A stretch of 64,000 nt of DNA from an uncultured Bacteroidales bacterium (GTDB lineage: Bacteria; Bacteroidota; Bacteroidia; Bacteroidales; Bacteroidaceae): NCBI GenBank assembly GCA_902799685.1, contig CADCBO010000023.1, positions 1 through 64,000 on the forward strand. The letters are read 5' to 3'. The notes below the pieces were generated by a model. The model was given only the letters and a program-made list of their open reading frames with translations. It was not told the origin of the DNA and made no database searches. The translations under genes and the position numbers were made by a program. The stretch's first letter is position 1. Each line of letters begins with the position of its first letter. Positions 9,506 to 17,454 of the stretch are shown here, in pieces.

Positions 9506-9545
9506 ATAGAATCCGCTTAGCAGACGTAAAGATACGGGAAAATGC

Positions 9546-9553
9546 TATTTTTG
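9546..9553 (+). promoter_or_regulatory. -7 box of the S46 peptidase / sirtuin transcript
   Basis: TATTTTTG matches TAnnTTTG and lies 23 bp before the ATG at 9577. No clear upstream TTTG is present. The position would place the transcription start between 9559 and the ATG, so the longer TTG-initiated reading from 9559 is disfavoured. Confidence 0.45.
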
Positions 9554-9576
9554 CATCATTGAAAACCATAAAATAT

Positions 9577-11559
9577 ATGAAGAAGGTAATTATGATGCTG
9601 GCGGTGGCGCTGGCGGTGACATCGGTCCGGGCCGATGAGGGTATGTGGATGCTTCCGACGCTCAAGAAGATGAACCAGGCCGATATGAAGAAACTGGGCC
9701 TGAAGATAAAGGCTGCGGATATCTACAATGAGAAGAAAGCCTCAATAAAGGATGCAGTGGTGCATTTCGGAGGCGGTTGCACGGCCGAGATAATTTCGGA
9801 GCGCGGCCTGCTGGTTACCAACCACCATTGCGGATACTCCAGCATCCAGGGGCTGTCAACTCCTGAGCACAACTATCTGGAAGACGGTTATTGGGCTATG
9901 AGTCTGGAGGAGGAGATCCCTGTTCCCGGTCTTACGGTTACGTTCCTGCAGAGTATGACGGATATAACCGGTATGAAAAAGGATAAAGCCGATGCATTGC
10001 TTGAACAGATACGTAAGGACAATCCCGGCTGTCAGGTGCAGGTGACAGGTTTCTATAATGACAACCAGCGCTATATAATCGTAAATAAGGTGTATCGTGA
10101 CGTAAGGTTTGTCGGTGCGCCTCCTGCATCGGCAGGTAAATTCGGCGGTGAGACCGACAACTGGATGTGGCCGCGCCATACCTGTGATTTCTCCATGTTC
10201 CGTGTTTATACCGACCGCGAAGGCAATCCGGCTGATTACAGCGCTGACAACGTGCCGCTGCGCCCCAAGCGTTTCCTGAGCATATCGCTCAAGGGTATTG
10301 ACGAGGGCGATTTTGCCATGATTATGGGGTATCCCGGTCGCACGCAGCGTTTCCAGACTGCCGCCCAGCTGGAGCAGCTGATGGAGGTGCAGGATGTACG
10401 CATAGCAGCCCGTACCGTACGTCAGGATGTGATGTGGAAGGGTATGCGCTCCAATGACACCATAGGTCTGCAGTATGCCAACAAGTACGCATCGTCGGCC
10501 AACGGCTGGAAGAAATGGCAGGGTATGCGTGAGTGTTTTGCCAGTCTTGACGTGATAGGCCGTCAGCGTCAGAAGGAGGCCGATTTCATGGACTGGGTCA
10601 ATGCCAAACCCAAGCGTCAGGCCAAGTACGGCAATGTGATAGACGTGATAGAGGAAAACGTAAAAAAGAACACTGAATACAACCTGCGTAACGCAGTGTT
10701 CAGCGAGAGTCTGGGTAACATAGAGTTGCTGCGCATAGCACAGATGAACAGTCTGGACCGCGAGGCATTCTACCGCAACTACAGCTCTTCATTGGATAAG
10801 GAGATAACAAAGGCTATGGTCAGTTTCTATATGCAGAATGCCAGCCCCAAGGATTCACTGGACCTGTCAAAACTGAATGTGGATAACCTGTTCATATACA
10901 GCGCGTACACCAGTCCCTCAAGACTGGAATCATTCAGTGGCCAGAATCTCTCGATGGATTCCACAACAGATATCAATGCGCAGTTAAGCAAGGCCCGCAG
11001 CCGCATAAACGCATCGTATTCATACGAAGCTGCAGCACTGCGTGATTCTGCCTCTACCGTATTTACTGCCGGACTCATGGAGTGGACCAAGGGTGCCAAA
11101 TCATATCCCGATGCAAACTCCACCTGCCGTCTCACGTATGGTACTGTACAGGGCTACACCACAAAGGAGGGTAAGCATTATGATTTCTACACAAATATGA
11201 AAGGTGTCATGGACAAGGAGGATCCCACCAACTATGAGTTCCGTGTGCCGGCACGTCAGAAAGAATTGTATCAGAAGCGTGACTTTGGCCAGTATGCAGG
11301 TCCTGACGGTGAGGTGCCCACCTGTTTCATAACCAATCTGGATATAACCGGAGGAAACTCCGGCAGCCCCGTAATGGATGCGGAGGGTAACCTGATAGGC
11401 CTTGCATTTGACGGTAACTGGGAGGCCATGAGCGGCGACGTGATATTTGAGCCTGAGTTACAGCGTTGTATCTGCGTGGATATACGCTACGTGCTCTGGA
11501 TGATGGACAAGTTTGGAGGTGCAGGTTACCTGCTTGATGAGATGAATATCGTAAAATGA
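9577..11559 (+). CDS. dpp7: S46 family dipeptidyl-peptidase, DPP7-like
   Basis: This 660-residue exopeptidase has a signal peptide and the chymotrypsin-like fold of family S46, which removes dipeptides from N-termini in the periplasm. The catalytic His is in NHHCGY (about residue 83-84) and the nucleophile Ser in GGNSGSP (about 595). Eighteen residues after that Ser is Gly (FDGNWE). In Porphyromonas DPP7 the equivalent position is Gly, giving preference for hydrophobic P1; in DPP11 it is Arg, selecting acidic P1. The present protein is therefore DPP7-like. I chose ATG 9577 (MKKVIMML...) over the upstream TTG. Its stop overlaps the sirtuin start (ATGA), so the two are translationally coupled. 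Confidence 0.92.
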   Translation: MKKVIMMLAVALAVTSVRADEGMWMLPTLKKMNQADMKKLGLKIKAADIYNEKKASIKDAVVHFGGGCTAEIISERGLLVTNHHCGYSSIQGLSTPEHNYLEDGYWAMSLEEEIPVPGLTVTFLQSMTDITGMKKDKADALLEQIRKDNPGCQVQVTGFYNDNQRYIIVNKVYRDVRFVGAPPASAGKFGGETDNWMWPRHTCDFSMFRVYTDREGNPADYSADNVPLRPKRFLSISLKGIDEGDFAMIMGYPGRTQRFQTAAQLEQLMEVQDVRIAARTVRQDVMWKGMRSNDTIGLQYANKYASSANGWKKWQGMRECFASLDVIGRQRQKEADFMDWVNAKPKRQAKYGNVIDVIEENVKKNTEYNLRNAVFSESLGNIELLRIAQMNSLDREAFYRNYSSSLDKEITKAMVSFYMQNASPKDSLDLSKLNVDNLFIYSAYTSPSRLESFSGQNLSMDSTTDINAQLSKARSRINASYSYEAAALRDSASTVFTAGLMEWTKGAKSYPDANSTCRLTYGTVQGYTTKEGKHYDFYTNMKGVMDKEDPTNYEFRVPARQKELYQKRDFGQYAGPDGEVPTCFITNLDITGGNSGSPVMDAEGNLIGLAFDGNWEAMSGDVIFEPELQRCICVDIRYVLWMMDKFGGAGYLLDEMNIVK

Positions 11560-12266
11560 AAAAACTTGTAGTATTGAGTGGCTCCGGTATCAGTGCCGAG
11601 AGCGGTATAGCAACATTCCGCGGCGGAAACGGACTGTGGGACAATGAGCCTGTAGAGGCTGTGGCCACCATCGACGGTTGGTATCGTGACCCTGCACGTG
11701 TGCTGCGTTTCTATAATGAGCGCCGAGCCCAACTGGCAACCGTTGAGCCTAATGAGGCACACACGATTCTGGCTGAACTTGAAAAGGTGTATGATGTTTG
11801 CGTCGTCACTCAGAATGTGGACAATCTGCATGAGCGGGCTGGTAGCAGCAATATTATCCATCTGCATGGTGAATTGACCAAGGTGCGCCCTGAGGATACA
11901 TACACAGATATGGACTATTGGAGTGAGCGTTATGTGCAGGATATAGGCTACAGGGCAATCAATATGGGCGATAAGGGCGGTCCGCACAACACTCAGTTGC
12001 GTCCCCATATAGTGTGGTTCGGTGAACAGGTTCCAAATTTGCAGAAAGCTGCCGAGGAAGTCAGTAAGGCCGATATATTGCTTATTGTGGGAACATCAAT
12101 GCAGGTCTATCCTGCAGCCGGTCTTTATCAGTATGCTCCATCAGAATGCAAGATCTATATGATTGACCCGGACCCGTCGGCAGCCGCACATGTAAGCGGG
12201 GTGGTACATATTAAGGATGTTGCCACCGCCGGAATGCGGAAATTCAGAGAACTAATTGAGAATTGA
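11556..12266 (+). CDS. Sir2 family NAD-dependent protein deacylase (zinc-cysteine-less)
   Basis: The Rossmann NAD-binding motif GSGISAESGIATFRG begins near residue 9. The catalytic region is TQNVDNLHERAG followed by His in IIHLHGEL, typical of sirtuins. A YxxR pair (FYNERR, as in CobB and SIRT5) points to desuccinylase/demalonylase-type activity. The two CXXC pairs that bind structural zinc are absent: no Cys lies between HLHGEL and RPHIVWFGE. The start codon overlaps the stop of the S46 peptidase gene. The last codons and stop (12254-12266) lie inside a heptanucleotide repeat, so the final residues (IEN) are encoded by repeat sequence. Confidence 0.9.
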   Translation: MKKLVVLSGSGISAESGIATFRGGNGLWDNEPVEAVATIDGWYRDPARVLRFYNERRAQLATVEPNEAHTILAELEKVYDVCVVTQNVDNLHERAGSSNIIHLHGELTKVRPEDTYTDMDYWSERYVQDIGYRAINMGDKGGPHNTQLRPHIVWFGEQVPNLQKAAEEVSKADILLIVGTSMQVYPAAGLYQYAPSECKIYMIDPDPSAAAHVSGVVHIKDVATAGMRKFRELIEN

Positions 12267-12285
12267 AAATTGAGAATTGAGAATT
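12254..12285 (+). repeat. AATTGAG heptanucleotide tandem repeat (left arm)
   Basis: About 4.6 copies of AATTGAG (second copy AATTGAA). It supplies the sirtuin's last three codons and stop. Bases 12261-12285 are perfectly inverted at 12356-12380, forming 25-bp arms around the intervening terminator. Confidence 0.9.
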
Positions 12286-12316
12286 ACACGCACCTGCGTA
12301 ATAAGCCCGCGACATT

Positions 12317-12346
12317 AAAAAGCCTTCGGATTTCCGAAGGCTTTTT
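12317..12346. terminator. Bidirectional terminator between sirtuin and PurF-like genes
   Basis: A perfect 14-bp stem (12317-12330 with 12333-12346) has a 2-base loop. A runs on its left and T runs on its right make it work in both directions for the two convergent genes. Confidence 0.9.
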
Positions 12347-12348
12347 AC

Positions 12349-12380
12349 AATTCTCAATTCTCAATTCTCAATTTTCAATT
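12349..12380 (-). repeat. AATTGAG heptanucleotide tandem repeat (right arm, inverted)
   Basis: This is the inverted counterpart of 12254-12285. It contains the stop codon of the PurF-like gene (12375-12377). Equivalent three-copy repeats lie at 23743-23763 and 31083-31103, also exactly at gene 3' ends. Confidence 0.9.
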
Positions 12381-13808
12381 GTTCTGTTCTTCCAGTGTGT
12401 AGAACGAGCTGCCGTCAAAGCAGTGGGTGCAGATGCGCTCCTTAGGCAGGCCGATAGCTTTAACCAATGCTTCTAACGAGCTGAACTTAAGTGTTGTAAG
12501 CTGTAAGCGCTTGGCTATTTCCTGAACCATTCTGTTATATTCAGGAGTACCTGTAGTAGAGTATTTCTTAAGTATTTCCTGGCTGGGATTCTCACCCTCA
12601 AAGTCCTGAATGACACGGCGTGTTATCAACTCCAAATCATTCTTGCTGGCTGAATAGTTTACAAACGGGCAGCTGTAAGTAAGAGGTGGGCAGGATATAC
12701 GCATGTGAGCAGCTTTAACGCCTGATTCATAGAAATCATGTGAGTTATCCTTGAGCTGTGTGCCACGGACAATGCTGTCATCGCAGAATACCAGACGCTT
12801 GCCGTTAAGGATATCCTTGTTGGAGATAAGCTTCATCTTGGCTACAAGATTACGTCTGTCCTGATCGGTAGGCATGAATGAACGGGGCCACGTGGGAGTG
12901 TATTTTGCCACGGCCCTGACGTATGGGCACTTATGGCCTTCGGCGTAACCTACGGCCATACCTAAACCGCTGTCAGGAATGCCGCAAGCGCCATCAACTT
13001 CAACATCGTCCTCACGGCCCATTACGCGACCCAGCTCGTTGCGCACGTCCTCGGCATTGCGACCCTCGTAGCAACTGGTGGGGAATCCGTAATATACCCA
13101 CAGGAAAGAGCAAATCTGCATTTTCTTGTTGGGCTTGCGTAACTCCTCATACCCGTTTTCAGTAATCCTTATTATCTGACCTGGTCCGATGTACAGTTTG
13201 GTATCATATCCAAGGTTTGGAAACGCTGTGGTTTCAGTCGTGACGGCTATAGCTCCATCCTTGCAACCAAGCGCGATAGGGGTACGTCCCCATGAATCGC
13301 GGGCGGCTATTATGCCGTTTTCCGTAAGCAGAAGCATGGAGCATGAGCCCTTTATCGTATTGAAGACATTCTCAATACCCTCAACATAGTTCTTGCCCTT
13401 GATAATGAGCAAGGCTACCAGTTCTGTGGGATTTATCTTACCGCTGCTGAACTCACTCAAGTGCATGTTCTCATCCAGCAGATGGTCACATATCTCTTCC
13501 TTGTTGTTGATTTTGGCCACTGTAACCAGGGCGAAGCGTCCCAGGTGGCTGTTCATGAGCATTGGTTGGGCATCGGTATCACTGATGACTCCTATACCGC
13601 TGTTGCCGCAGAATCTGCCCAGTTCACATTCAAACTTGCTTCTGAAATAGTCGTTTTCAAGGTTGTGTATGCTGCGTTTGAAACCCAGTTCAGGGTGATA
13701 GGTTACCATACCTGCGCGGCTTGTTCCAAGATGTGACTGATAATCAGTTCCGTAAAAAAGATCATTGATGCATCTCTCCTTAGAGACGACTCCAAAAAAT
13801 CCGCCCAT
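12375..13808 (-). CDS. PurF-like amidophosphoribosyltransferase homolog lacking the N-terminal Cys
   Basis: This 477-residue protein has the glutaminase (Ntn) domain followed by the phosphoribosyltransferase domain of PurF. The PRPP-binding motif is intact (VFCDDSIVRGTQL). Normal PurF begins MCG..., with Cys1 as the nucleophile; this one begins MGGFFG, with no Cys near the N-terminus. An in-frame TAG lies two codons upstream, so no longer start is possible. Glutamine-dependent activity through the usual nucleophile is therefore not expected. It might use ammonia, act on another substrate, or be regulatory. To my knowledge, MGGFFG-type homologs recur in Bacteroidetes beside a standard PurF. 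It is convergent with the sirtuin gene; a -7 box lies at 13844-13851. Confidence 0.85.
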   Translation of the reverse strand: MGGFFGVVSKERCINDLFYGTDYQSHLGTSRAGMVTYHPELGFKRSIHNLENDYFRSKFECELGRFCGNSGIGVISDTDAQPMLMNSHLGRFALVTVAKINNKEEICDHLLDENMHLSEFSSGKINPTELVALLIIKGKNYVEGIENVFNTIKGSCSMLLLTENGIIAARDSWGRTPIALGCKDGAIAVTTETTAFPNLGYDTKLYIGPGQIIRITENGYEELRKPNKKMQICSFLWVYYGFPTSCYEGRNAEDVRNELGRVMGREDDVEVDGACGIPDSGLGMAVGYAEGHKCPYVRAVAKYTPTWPRSFMPTDQDRRNLVAKMKLISNKDILNGKRLVFCDDSIVRGTQLKDNSHDFYESGVKAAHMRISCPPLTYSCPFVNYSASKNDLELITRRVIQDFEGENPSQEILKKYSTTGTPEYNRMVQEIAKRLQLTTLKFSSLEALVKAIGLPKERICTHCFDGSSFYTLEEQNN

Positions 13809-13843
13809 TTGCTATCGAGTAAATGTGTTTAGTATTCTGGCTG

Positions 13844-13851
13844 CAAAATTA
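13844..13851 (-). promoter_or_regulatory. -7 box of the PurF-like gene
   Basis: On the minus strand the sequence reads TAATTTTG, 35 bp upstream of the ATG at 13808. A correctly spaced upstream TTTG is not obvious. Confidence 0.45.
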
Positions 13852-14045
13852 CAACAACTCTCCGAAATTTGTTGCAACCCGAAACGTCCTCTTATCAACA
13901 ACTTTAGTTAAGAAAATACAAAGCCCATTACGCAGGTGCAATAGTATTGGAGCGAGCGAATGCTTGGAGCGAGACCGCGGTCCCGGAGGGCCGCCAAGCG
14001 AACGGAGTGAGCGCGTTTACGGAGTAAACTAAAAGGAGGTTTACC

Positions 14046-14108
14046 GAATCCCACTCTTTACGCAAAAAGCCAGGCGAAAACCTGGCTTTTGCGGAAAGAG
14101 TGGGATTC
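14046..14108. repeat. Near-perfect inverted repeat spanning tRNA-Ser 3' end and its terminator
   Basis: The left arm (14046-14074) and the right arm (14081-14108) are 28-29 bases and differ only by one substitution and one extra A. The right arm includes the last ~17 bases of tRNA-Ser, so the left arm is an inverted copy of that tRNA end downstream of its terminator. The stretch 13900-14045 has no gene; it is G/C-rich and rich in GAGCGA-like strings. Confidence 0.8.
14065..14090 (-). terminator. Terminator of tRNA-Ser
   Basis: A 10-bp stem (14065-14074 with 14081-14090) and a 6-base loop immediately follow the tRNA 3' end on the minus strand. This hairpin is the core of the larger inverted repeat 14046-14108. 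Confidence 0.8.
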
Positions 14109-14179
14109 AAACCCACGGTACGGCTAGGCCGTACGCCGGATTTCGAGTCCGGTCCATTCGATCACTCTGGCATCTTTCC
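14092..14179 (-). tRNA. tRNA-Ser (anticodon CGA)
   Basis: Read on the minus strand this 88-nt sequence folds as a type II tRNA. The acceptor stem is GGAAAGA/TCTTTCC with discriminator G. The anticodon stem CCGGA/TCCGG holds the loop CTCGAAA (anticodon CGA). The long variable arm is TACGGCC/GGCCGTA-like, and the T arm is GTGGG-TTTGAAT-CCCAC. CCA is not encoded. It reads UCG serine codons. Confidence 0.93.
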
Positions 14180-14236
14180 TTTATTCGGGTGCAAAGGTAT
14201 AGAAAAATCGGCTATCTCAAGCGCCCGAAAGATTTT

Positions 14237-14635
14237 TTATAACTCGGCAATTATCTGGTTTGCCAGTTCGGTGTTATCGGGGCGTATGATTACGCGTGAG
14301 AACTCTGATGACGAGTCTGCGAATGCGTACATGTACTCAACAGAGATACCGGCGGCCGACAACTTCTCCATAGCCTCGGCCATAGCTCCAGGTTTATGTG
14401 CACACTCCAGATACACTACATGAGTCATAGTTACGGCGTAAGAGTTGGCCTTGATCAGGTTGAATGCGCGCTCTATCTGGTCACGCTCCACTATGATGCG
14501 GGCTATACCGAAATCCTGGGTTTCGGATACGGTGAATGCCTTCATGTTTATGCCGTTGTTGCCTAGCAGCCTTGCTATTTCGGCAAACTTGCCCTTTTCA
14601 TTCTCAAGGAACACTGAAATCTGTCTGATAAGCAT
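14237..14635 (-). CDS. Tandem ACT-domain protein
   Basis: The 132-residue protein consists of two ACT-like units (about 1-68 and 70-132), the small fold that binds amino acids in regulatory proteins. The N-terminus (IRQISVFLENEKGKFAEIARLL) and the repeat half (THVVYLECAHKPGAMAEAMEKL) are recognisable. No catalytic domain is attached. It sits 20 bp downstream of paaK on the same strand, a pairing common in Bacteroidetes aromatic acid/indolepyruvate gene clusters. It probably senses an aromatic amino acid, though this is inferred from the neighbour only. Confidence 0.88.
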   Translation of the reverse strand: MLIRQISVFLENEKGKFAEIARLLGNNGINMKAFTVSETQDFGIARIIVERDQIERAFNLIKANSYAVTMTHVVYLECAHKPGAMAEAMEKLSAAGISVEYMYAFADSSSEFSRVIIRPDNTELANQIIAEL

Positions 14636-14655
14636 ATAGGTATATATTAAGGTTA

Positions 14656-15957
14656 TTATTCGAATTTGCGATGGTCAATGGCACGTTTGGCCTTGCCGGT
14701 AGAGCGCTCAATGGTTCCGGGCTGAACGATCTTGATGTTAGGCTGGATGCCGATAACGCTCTGGATGCGTGCGGTAAGACGCTGGCGCAGACGTACCAGT
14801 TCATTGATCCGGTCGGTGTAGAACTCCGGCTTTACCTCAACCTGGATATCGAACGTATCGGTGTTGTTCACGCGGTCAACCTCAATAAGGAAGTATGGCT
14901 CGTACTCGGGGAACTCAAGCAGTATTGATTCAACCTGTGACGGGAATACGTTGACGCCGCGAATGATCATCATGTCATCGCTGCGGCCCAGGATCTTGCC
15001 CATGCGTACTGCGGTACGGCCGCACTCACACTTATCATAATTAAGGTAGGTGAGGTCACGTGTGCGGTAACGTATCATAGGCATTCCCCACTTGTCGAGA
15101 GTGGTGAATACAAGTTCTCCCTTCTGGCCCGGTTCAACAGGCTGCAGTGTAACAGGGTCGATGATCTCGGGGTAATAGAGGTCCTCCCACAGGTGGGTGC
15201 CGTTCTGGCACTCGCACTCACCGCCTACGCCGGGACCGCTTATCTCGGTCAACCCGTAGATGTCGAATGCGCGGATCTGCAGCTTGTCCTCAAGCTCCTT
15301 ACGCATAGCCTCTGTCCAAGGCTCGGCTCCGAAAATTCCTACCTTAAGTTTGAAGTTCTTTATGTCAAGGCCTTGCTTGCGTATCTCCTCGGCCATATAA
15401 AGTGCGTACGATGGGGTGCAGGCTACTGCGGTGGCTCCGAAATCCTGCATGAGCTGCAACTGTTTCTGGGTGTTGCCGCTGCTGGTGGGGATAACTGTTC
15501 CTCCTATCTTGGTTACTCCGTCATGGGCGCCCAGACCTCCGGTGAAAAGGCCGTATCCGTATGCGATCTGCACCATGTCATTGCTTCCCAGTCCGTAGGC
15601 TGAAAGGCAGCGGGCTACAGCGTCGGCCCAGTTGTCAAGATCCTTTGCGGTGTAACCGACAACTATCGGTTTGCCTGTGGTGCCTGATGATGCGTGCAGT
15701 CTGAGTATATCTGTCATAGGGACGCACATCATCCCGAACGGGTAGTTGTCACGCAGGTCCTGCTTGACGGTGAAAGGTAGTTTGACAATGTCATCAATGC
15801 TCTTGATGTCATCAGGATGAACACCGTGTTCATCAAATCTTTTCTTGTAAAAAGGCGAGTTGTTGTAGGCGTGTGCTACGATTTTCCTGAGTTTCTCACT
15901 TTGCAGTTCGCGCATCTGGTCACGCGACATACATTCCAGTTTAGGGTTCCAAATCAT
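14656..15957 (-). CDS. paaK: Phenylacetate-CoA ligase
   Basis: This 433-residue AMP-forming enzyme activates phenylacetate (or a similar aryl acid) with CoA in the cytoplasm. The nucleotide-binding motif ASSGTTGKPIVVGYT is at about residue 90, and a YGLTE-like A5 motif (IYGLTEISGPG) lies at about 235. The C-terminal small domain (GRSDDMMIIRGVNVFPS) is that of the PaaK family. Length and domain order are complete. Phenylacetate-CoA ligases in anaerobic Bacteroidetes commonly accompany indolepyruvate oxidoreductase, but iorAB is not in this window. It forms a two-gene unit with the ACT protein. Confidence 0.92.
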   Translation of the reverse strand: MIWNPKLECMSRDQMRELQSEKLRKIVAHAYNNSPFYKKRFDEHGVHPDDIKSIDDIVKLPFTVKQDLRDNYPFGMMCVPMTDILRLHASSGTTGKPIVVGYTAKDLDNWADAVARCLSAYGLGSNDMVQIAYGYGLFTGGLGAHDGVTKIGGTVIPTSSGNTQKQLQLMQDFGATAVACTPSYALYMAEEIRKQGLDIKNFKLKVGIFGAEPWTEAMRKELEDKLQIRAFDIYGLTEISGPGVGGECECQNGTHLWEDLYYPEIIDPVTLQPVEPGQKGELVFTTLDKWGMPMIRYRTRDLTYLNYDKCECGRTAVRMGKILGRSDDMMIIRGVNVFPSQVESILLEFPEYEPYFLIEVDRVNNTDTFDIQVEVKPEFYTDRINELVRLRQRLTARIQSVIGIQPNIKIVQPGTIERSTGKAKRAIDHRKFE

Positions 15958-16010
15958 GAGGTATATAACGTTAGTATCTTAACAGGTGCAAAATAAGAGA
16001 ATATTTGTGG

Positions 16011-16018
16011 TAACTTTG
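16011..16018 (+). promoter_or_regulatory. -7 box upstream of tsaD
   Basis: TAACTTTG matches TAnnTTTG and lies 26 bp before the tsaD ATG. No correctly spaced upstream TTTG is visible. Confidence 0.45.
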
Positions 16019-16044
16019 CAGGCCGAAAGCAAAAAAATGGGCTG

Positions 16045-17073
16045 ATGAATAATAATAACGTTTATATACTGGGAATTGAATCATCTTGCGATGATACGTC
16101 GGCTGCAGTGATACATAACGGTGAATTGCTGTCAAACGTCGTGGCCAGCCAGAAGGTGCATGAGGAGTACGGTGGGGTGGTGCCGGAACTGGCATCCCGT
16201 GCTCACCAGCAGAACATTGTCCCGGTGGTGGATACCGCGTTGAAAAGGGCCGGAATTGATGCCGGACAGCTTAGTGCCGTAGCATTTACGCGCGGTCCGG
16301 GTCTTATGGGCTCACTCCTGGTAGGTGTCTCTTTTGCCAAGGGATTTGCACGCTCTTTGGGTATTCCCATGATTGAAGTCAACCATTTGCAGGGACACAT
16401 TCTGGCTCATTTCATCAAACAGCCGGATGAGGAACTTGAGACTCCGCAGTTCCCGTTTCTGTGTTTGCTGGTTTCGGGCGGTAACTCACAGATTGTCAAG
16501 GTGGAATCATACAACAAAATGGAGATTCTGGGCCAGACGATAGATGATGCCGCCGGCGAGGCTATGGACAAGTGTTCAAAGGTGATGGGATTCGGATACC
16601 CGGGCGGTCCTATAATTGACCGCTTGGCGCGTCAGGGGAACCCTAAGGCATATACGTTCAGCAAACCCAATATCCCCGGTTACAACTACAGTTTCAGCGG
16701 TCTTAAGACATCGTTCCTGTACAATCTGCGTGACTGGGTTAAGGAAGACCCCGATTTCATCGAACATCACAAGGAGGATCTGTGCGCATCTTTGGAGCGG
16801 ACGATAGTGGAAATCCTGATGAAGAAACTGCGTCAGGCAGCAAAAGATACCGGCATAACGCAGATTGCCGTGGCGGGTGGGGTATCGGCCAATACGGGAT
16901 TGCGTGAAGCCTTCCAGGACCATGCACGCCGCTACCGCTGGAAAGTGTTCATACCACGTTTTTCATACACCACCGATAACGCTGCCATGATAGCCTGCAC
17001 AGGCTATTTTAAGTACTTGGACGGCGATTTCTGTTCAATCGATGTGCCAATCTATTCCAACACGCGTCTATAA
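16045..17073 (+). CDS. tsaD: tRNA N6-adenosine threonylcarbamoyltransferase
   Basis: TsaD transfers the threonylcarbamoyl group to A37 of ANN-decoding tRNAs, working with TsaB, TsaE and TsaC. The protein (342 residues) begins with the ASKHA-fold signature GIESSCDDTSAAV. It has the metal-binding motif HLQGH (NHLQGHILAHF) and the glycine-rich SGGNSQIVKV and AGGVSANTGL segments. Length is normal. It starts at ATG 16045, after a -7 box at 16011. It diverges from paaK and is followed by the ribosomal protein gene cluster, which has its own promoter. Confidence 0.97.
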   Translation: MNNNNVYILGIESSCDDTSAAVIHNGELLSNVVASQKVHEEYGGVVPELASRAHQQNIVPVVDTALKRAGIDAGQLSAVAFTRGPGLMGSLLVGVSFAKGFARSLGIPMIEVNHLQGHILAHFIKQPDEELETPQFPFLCLLVSGGNSQIVKVESYNKMEILGQTIDDAAGEAMDKCSKVMGFGYPGGPIIDRLARQGNPKAYTFSKPNIPGYNYSFSGLKTSFLYNLRDWVKEDPDFIEHHKEDLCASLERTIVEILMKKLRQAAKDTGITQIAVAGGVSANTGLREAFQDHARRYRWKVFIPRFSYTTDNAAMIACTGYFKYLDGDFCSIDVPIYSNTRL

Positions 17074-17093
17074 AAGAAAAAAAGGTGGTTTTG

Positions 17094-17125
17094 TTTGGAA
17101 GAATAAAATAAATCATCTAAATTTG
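17094..17125 (+). promoter_or_regulatory. Promoter of the rpmB-rpmG-DUF4295 operon
   Basis: TTTG at 17094-17097, a 20-bp spacer, and TAAATTTG at 17118-17125 form a textbook Bacteroidetes promoter. The leader would be about 40 nt before rpmB. Confidence 0.8.
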
Positions 17126-17172
17126 CACCCTGTTTTGAGAACAGTGCTAAAAACGAATAAAAACAGATAGAT

Positions 17173-17433
17173 ATGTCAAGAATTTGTCAGATCACCGGAA
17201 AGAAGGCAATGGTTGGCAACAATGTCTCTCACTCAAAGCGCAGAACCAAGAGGACATTTGACGTTAACCTGTTCACCAAGAAGTTCTTCTATGTAGAGGA
17301 GAATTGCTGGATCAGCCTCAAACTCAGTGCTGCCGGCCTGAGAATCATAAACAAGAAAGGTCTTGATGCCGCCCTTAAGGAGGCAGTTGCCAACGGCTAT
17401 TGCGACTGGAAGGACATCAGAATCATTGCGTAA
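17173..17433 (+). CDS. rpmB: 50S ribosomal protein L28
   Basis: This 86-residue basic protein matches bacterial L28: the N-terminus [20 protein letters not shown] is diagnostic, followed by the [13 protein letters not shown] segment. It is a component of the large ribosomal subunit. It is followed 21 bp later by rpmG and then a DUF4295 gene, the usual order in Bacteroidetes. A consensus promoter lies 48 bp upstream. Confidence 0.97.
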   Translation: MSRICQITGKKAMVGNNVSHSKRRTKRTFDVNLFTKKFFYVEENCWISLKLSAAGLRIINKKGLDAALKEAVANGYCDWKDIRIIA

Positions 17434-17454
17434 CACAGTTAAGGAGTTCATACT

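Noticed and set aside
12254-12380. CRISPR array
   Set aside because: The unit is 7 bp, tandem, with no spacers and no cas genes near; it is a heptanucleotide repeat.
13808-13870. A longer PurF start that would restore a Cys
   Set aside because: An in-frame TAG lies two codons upstream of the ATG, so no extension is possible.
14046-14074. Classic attachment-site direct repeat at tRNA-Ser
   Set aside because: The copy of the tRNA 3' end is inverted rather than direct and no integrase lies near.
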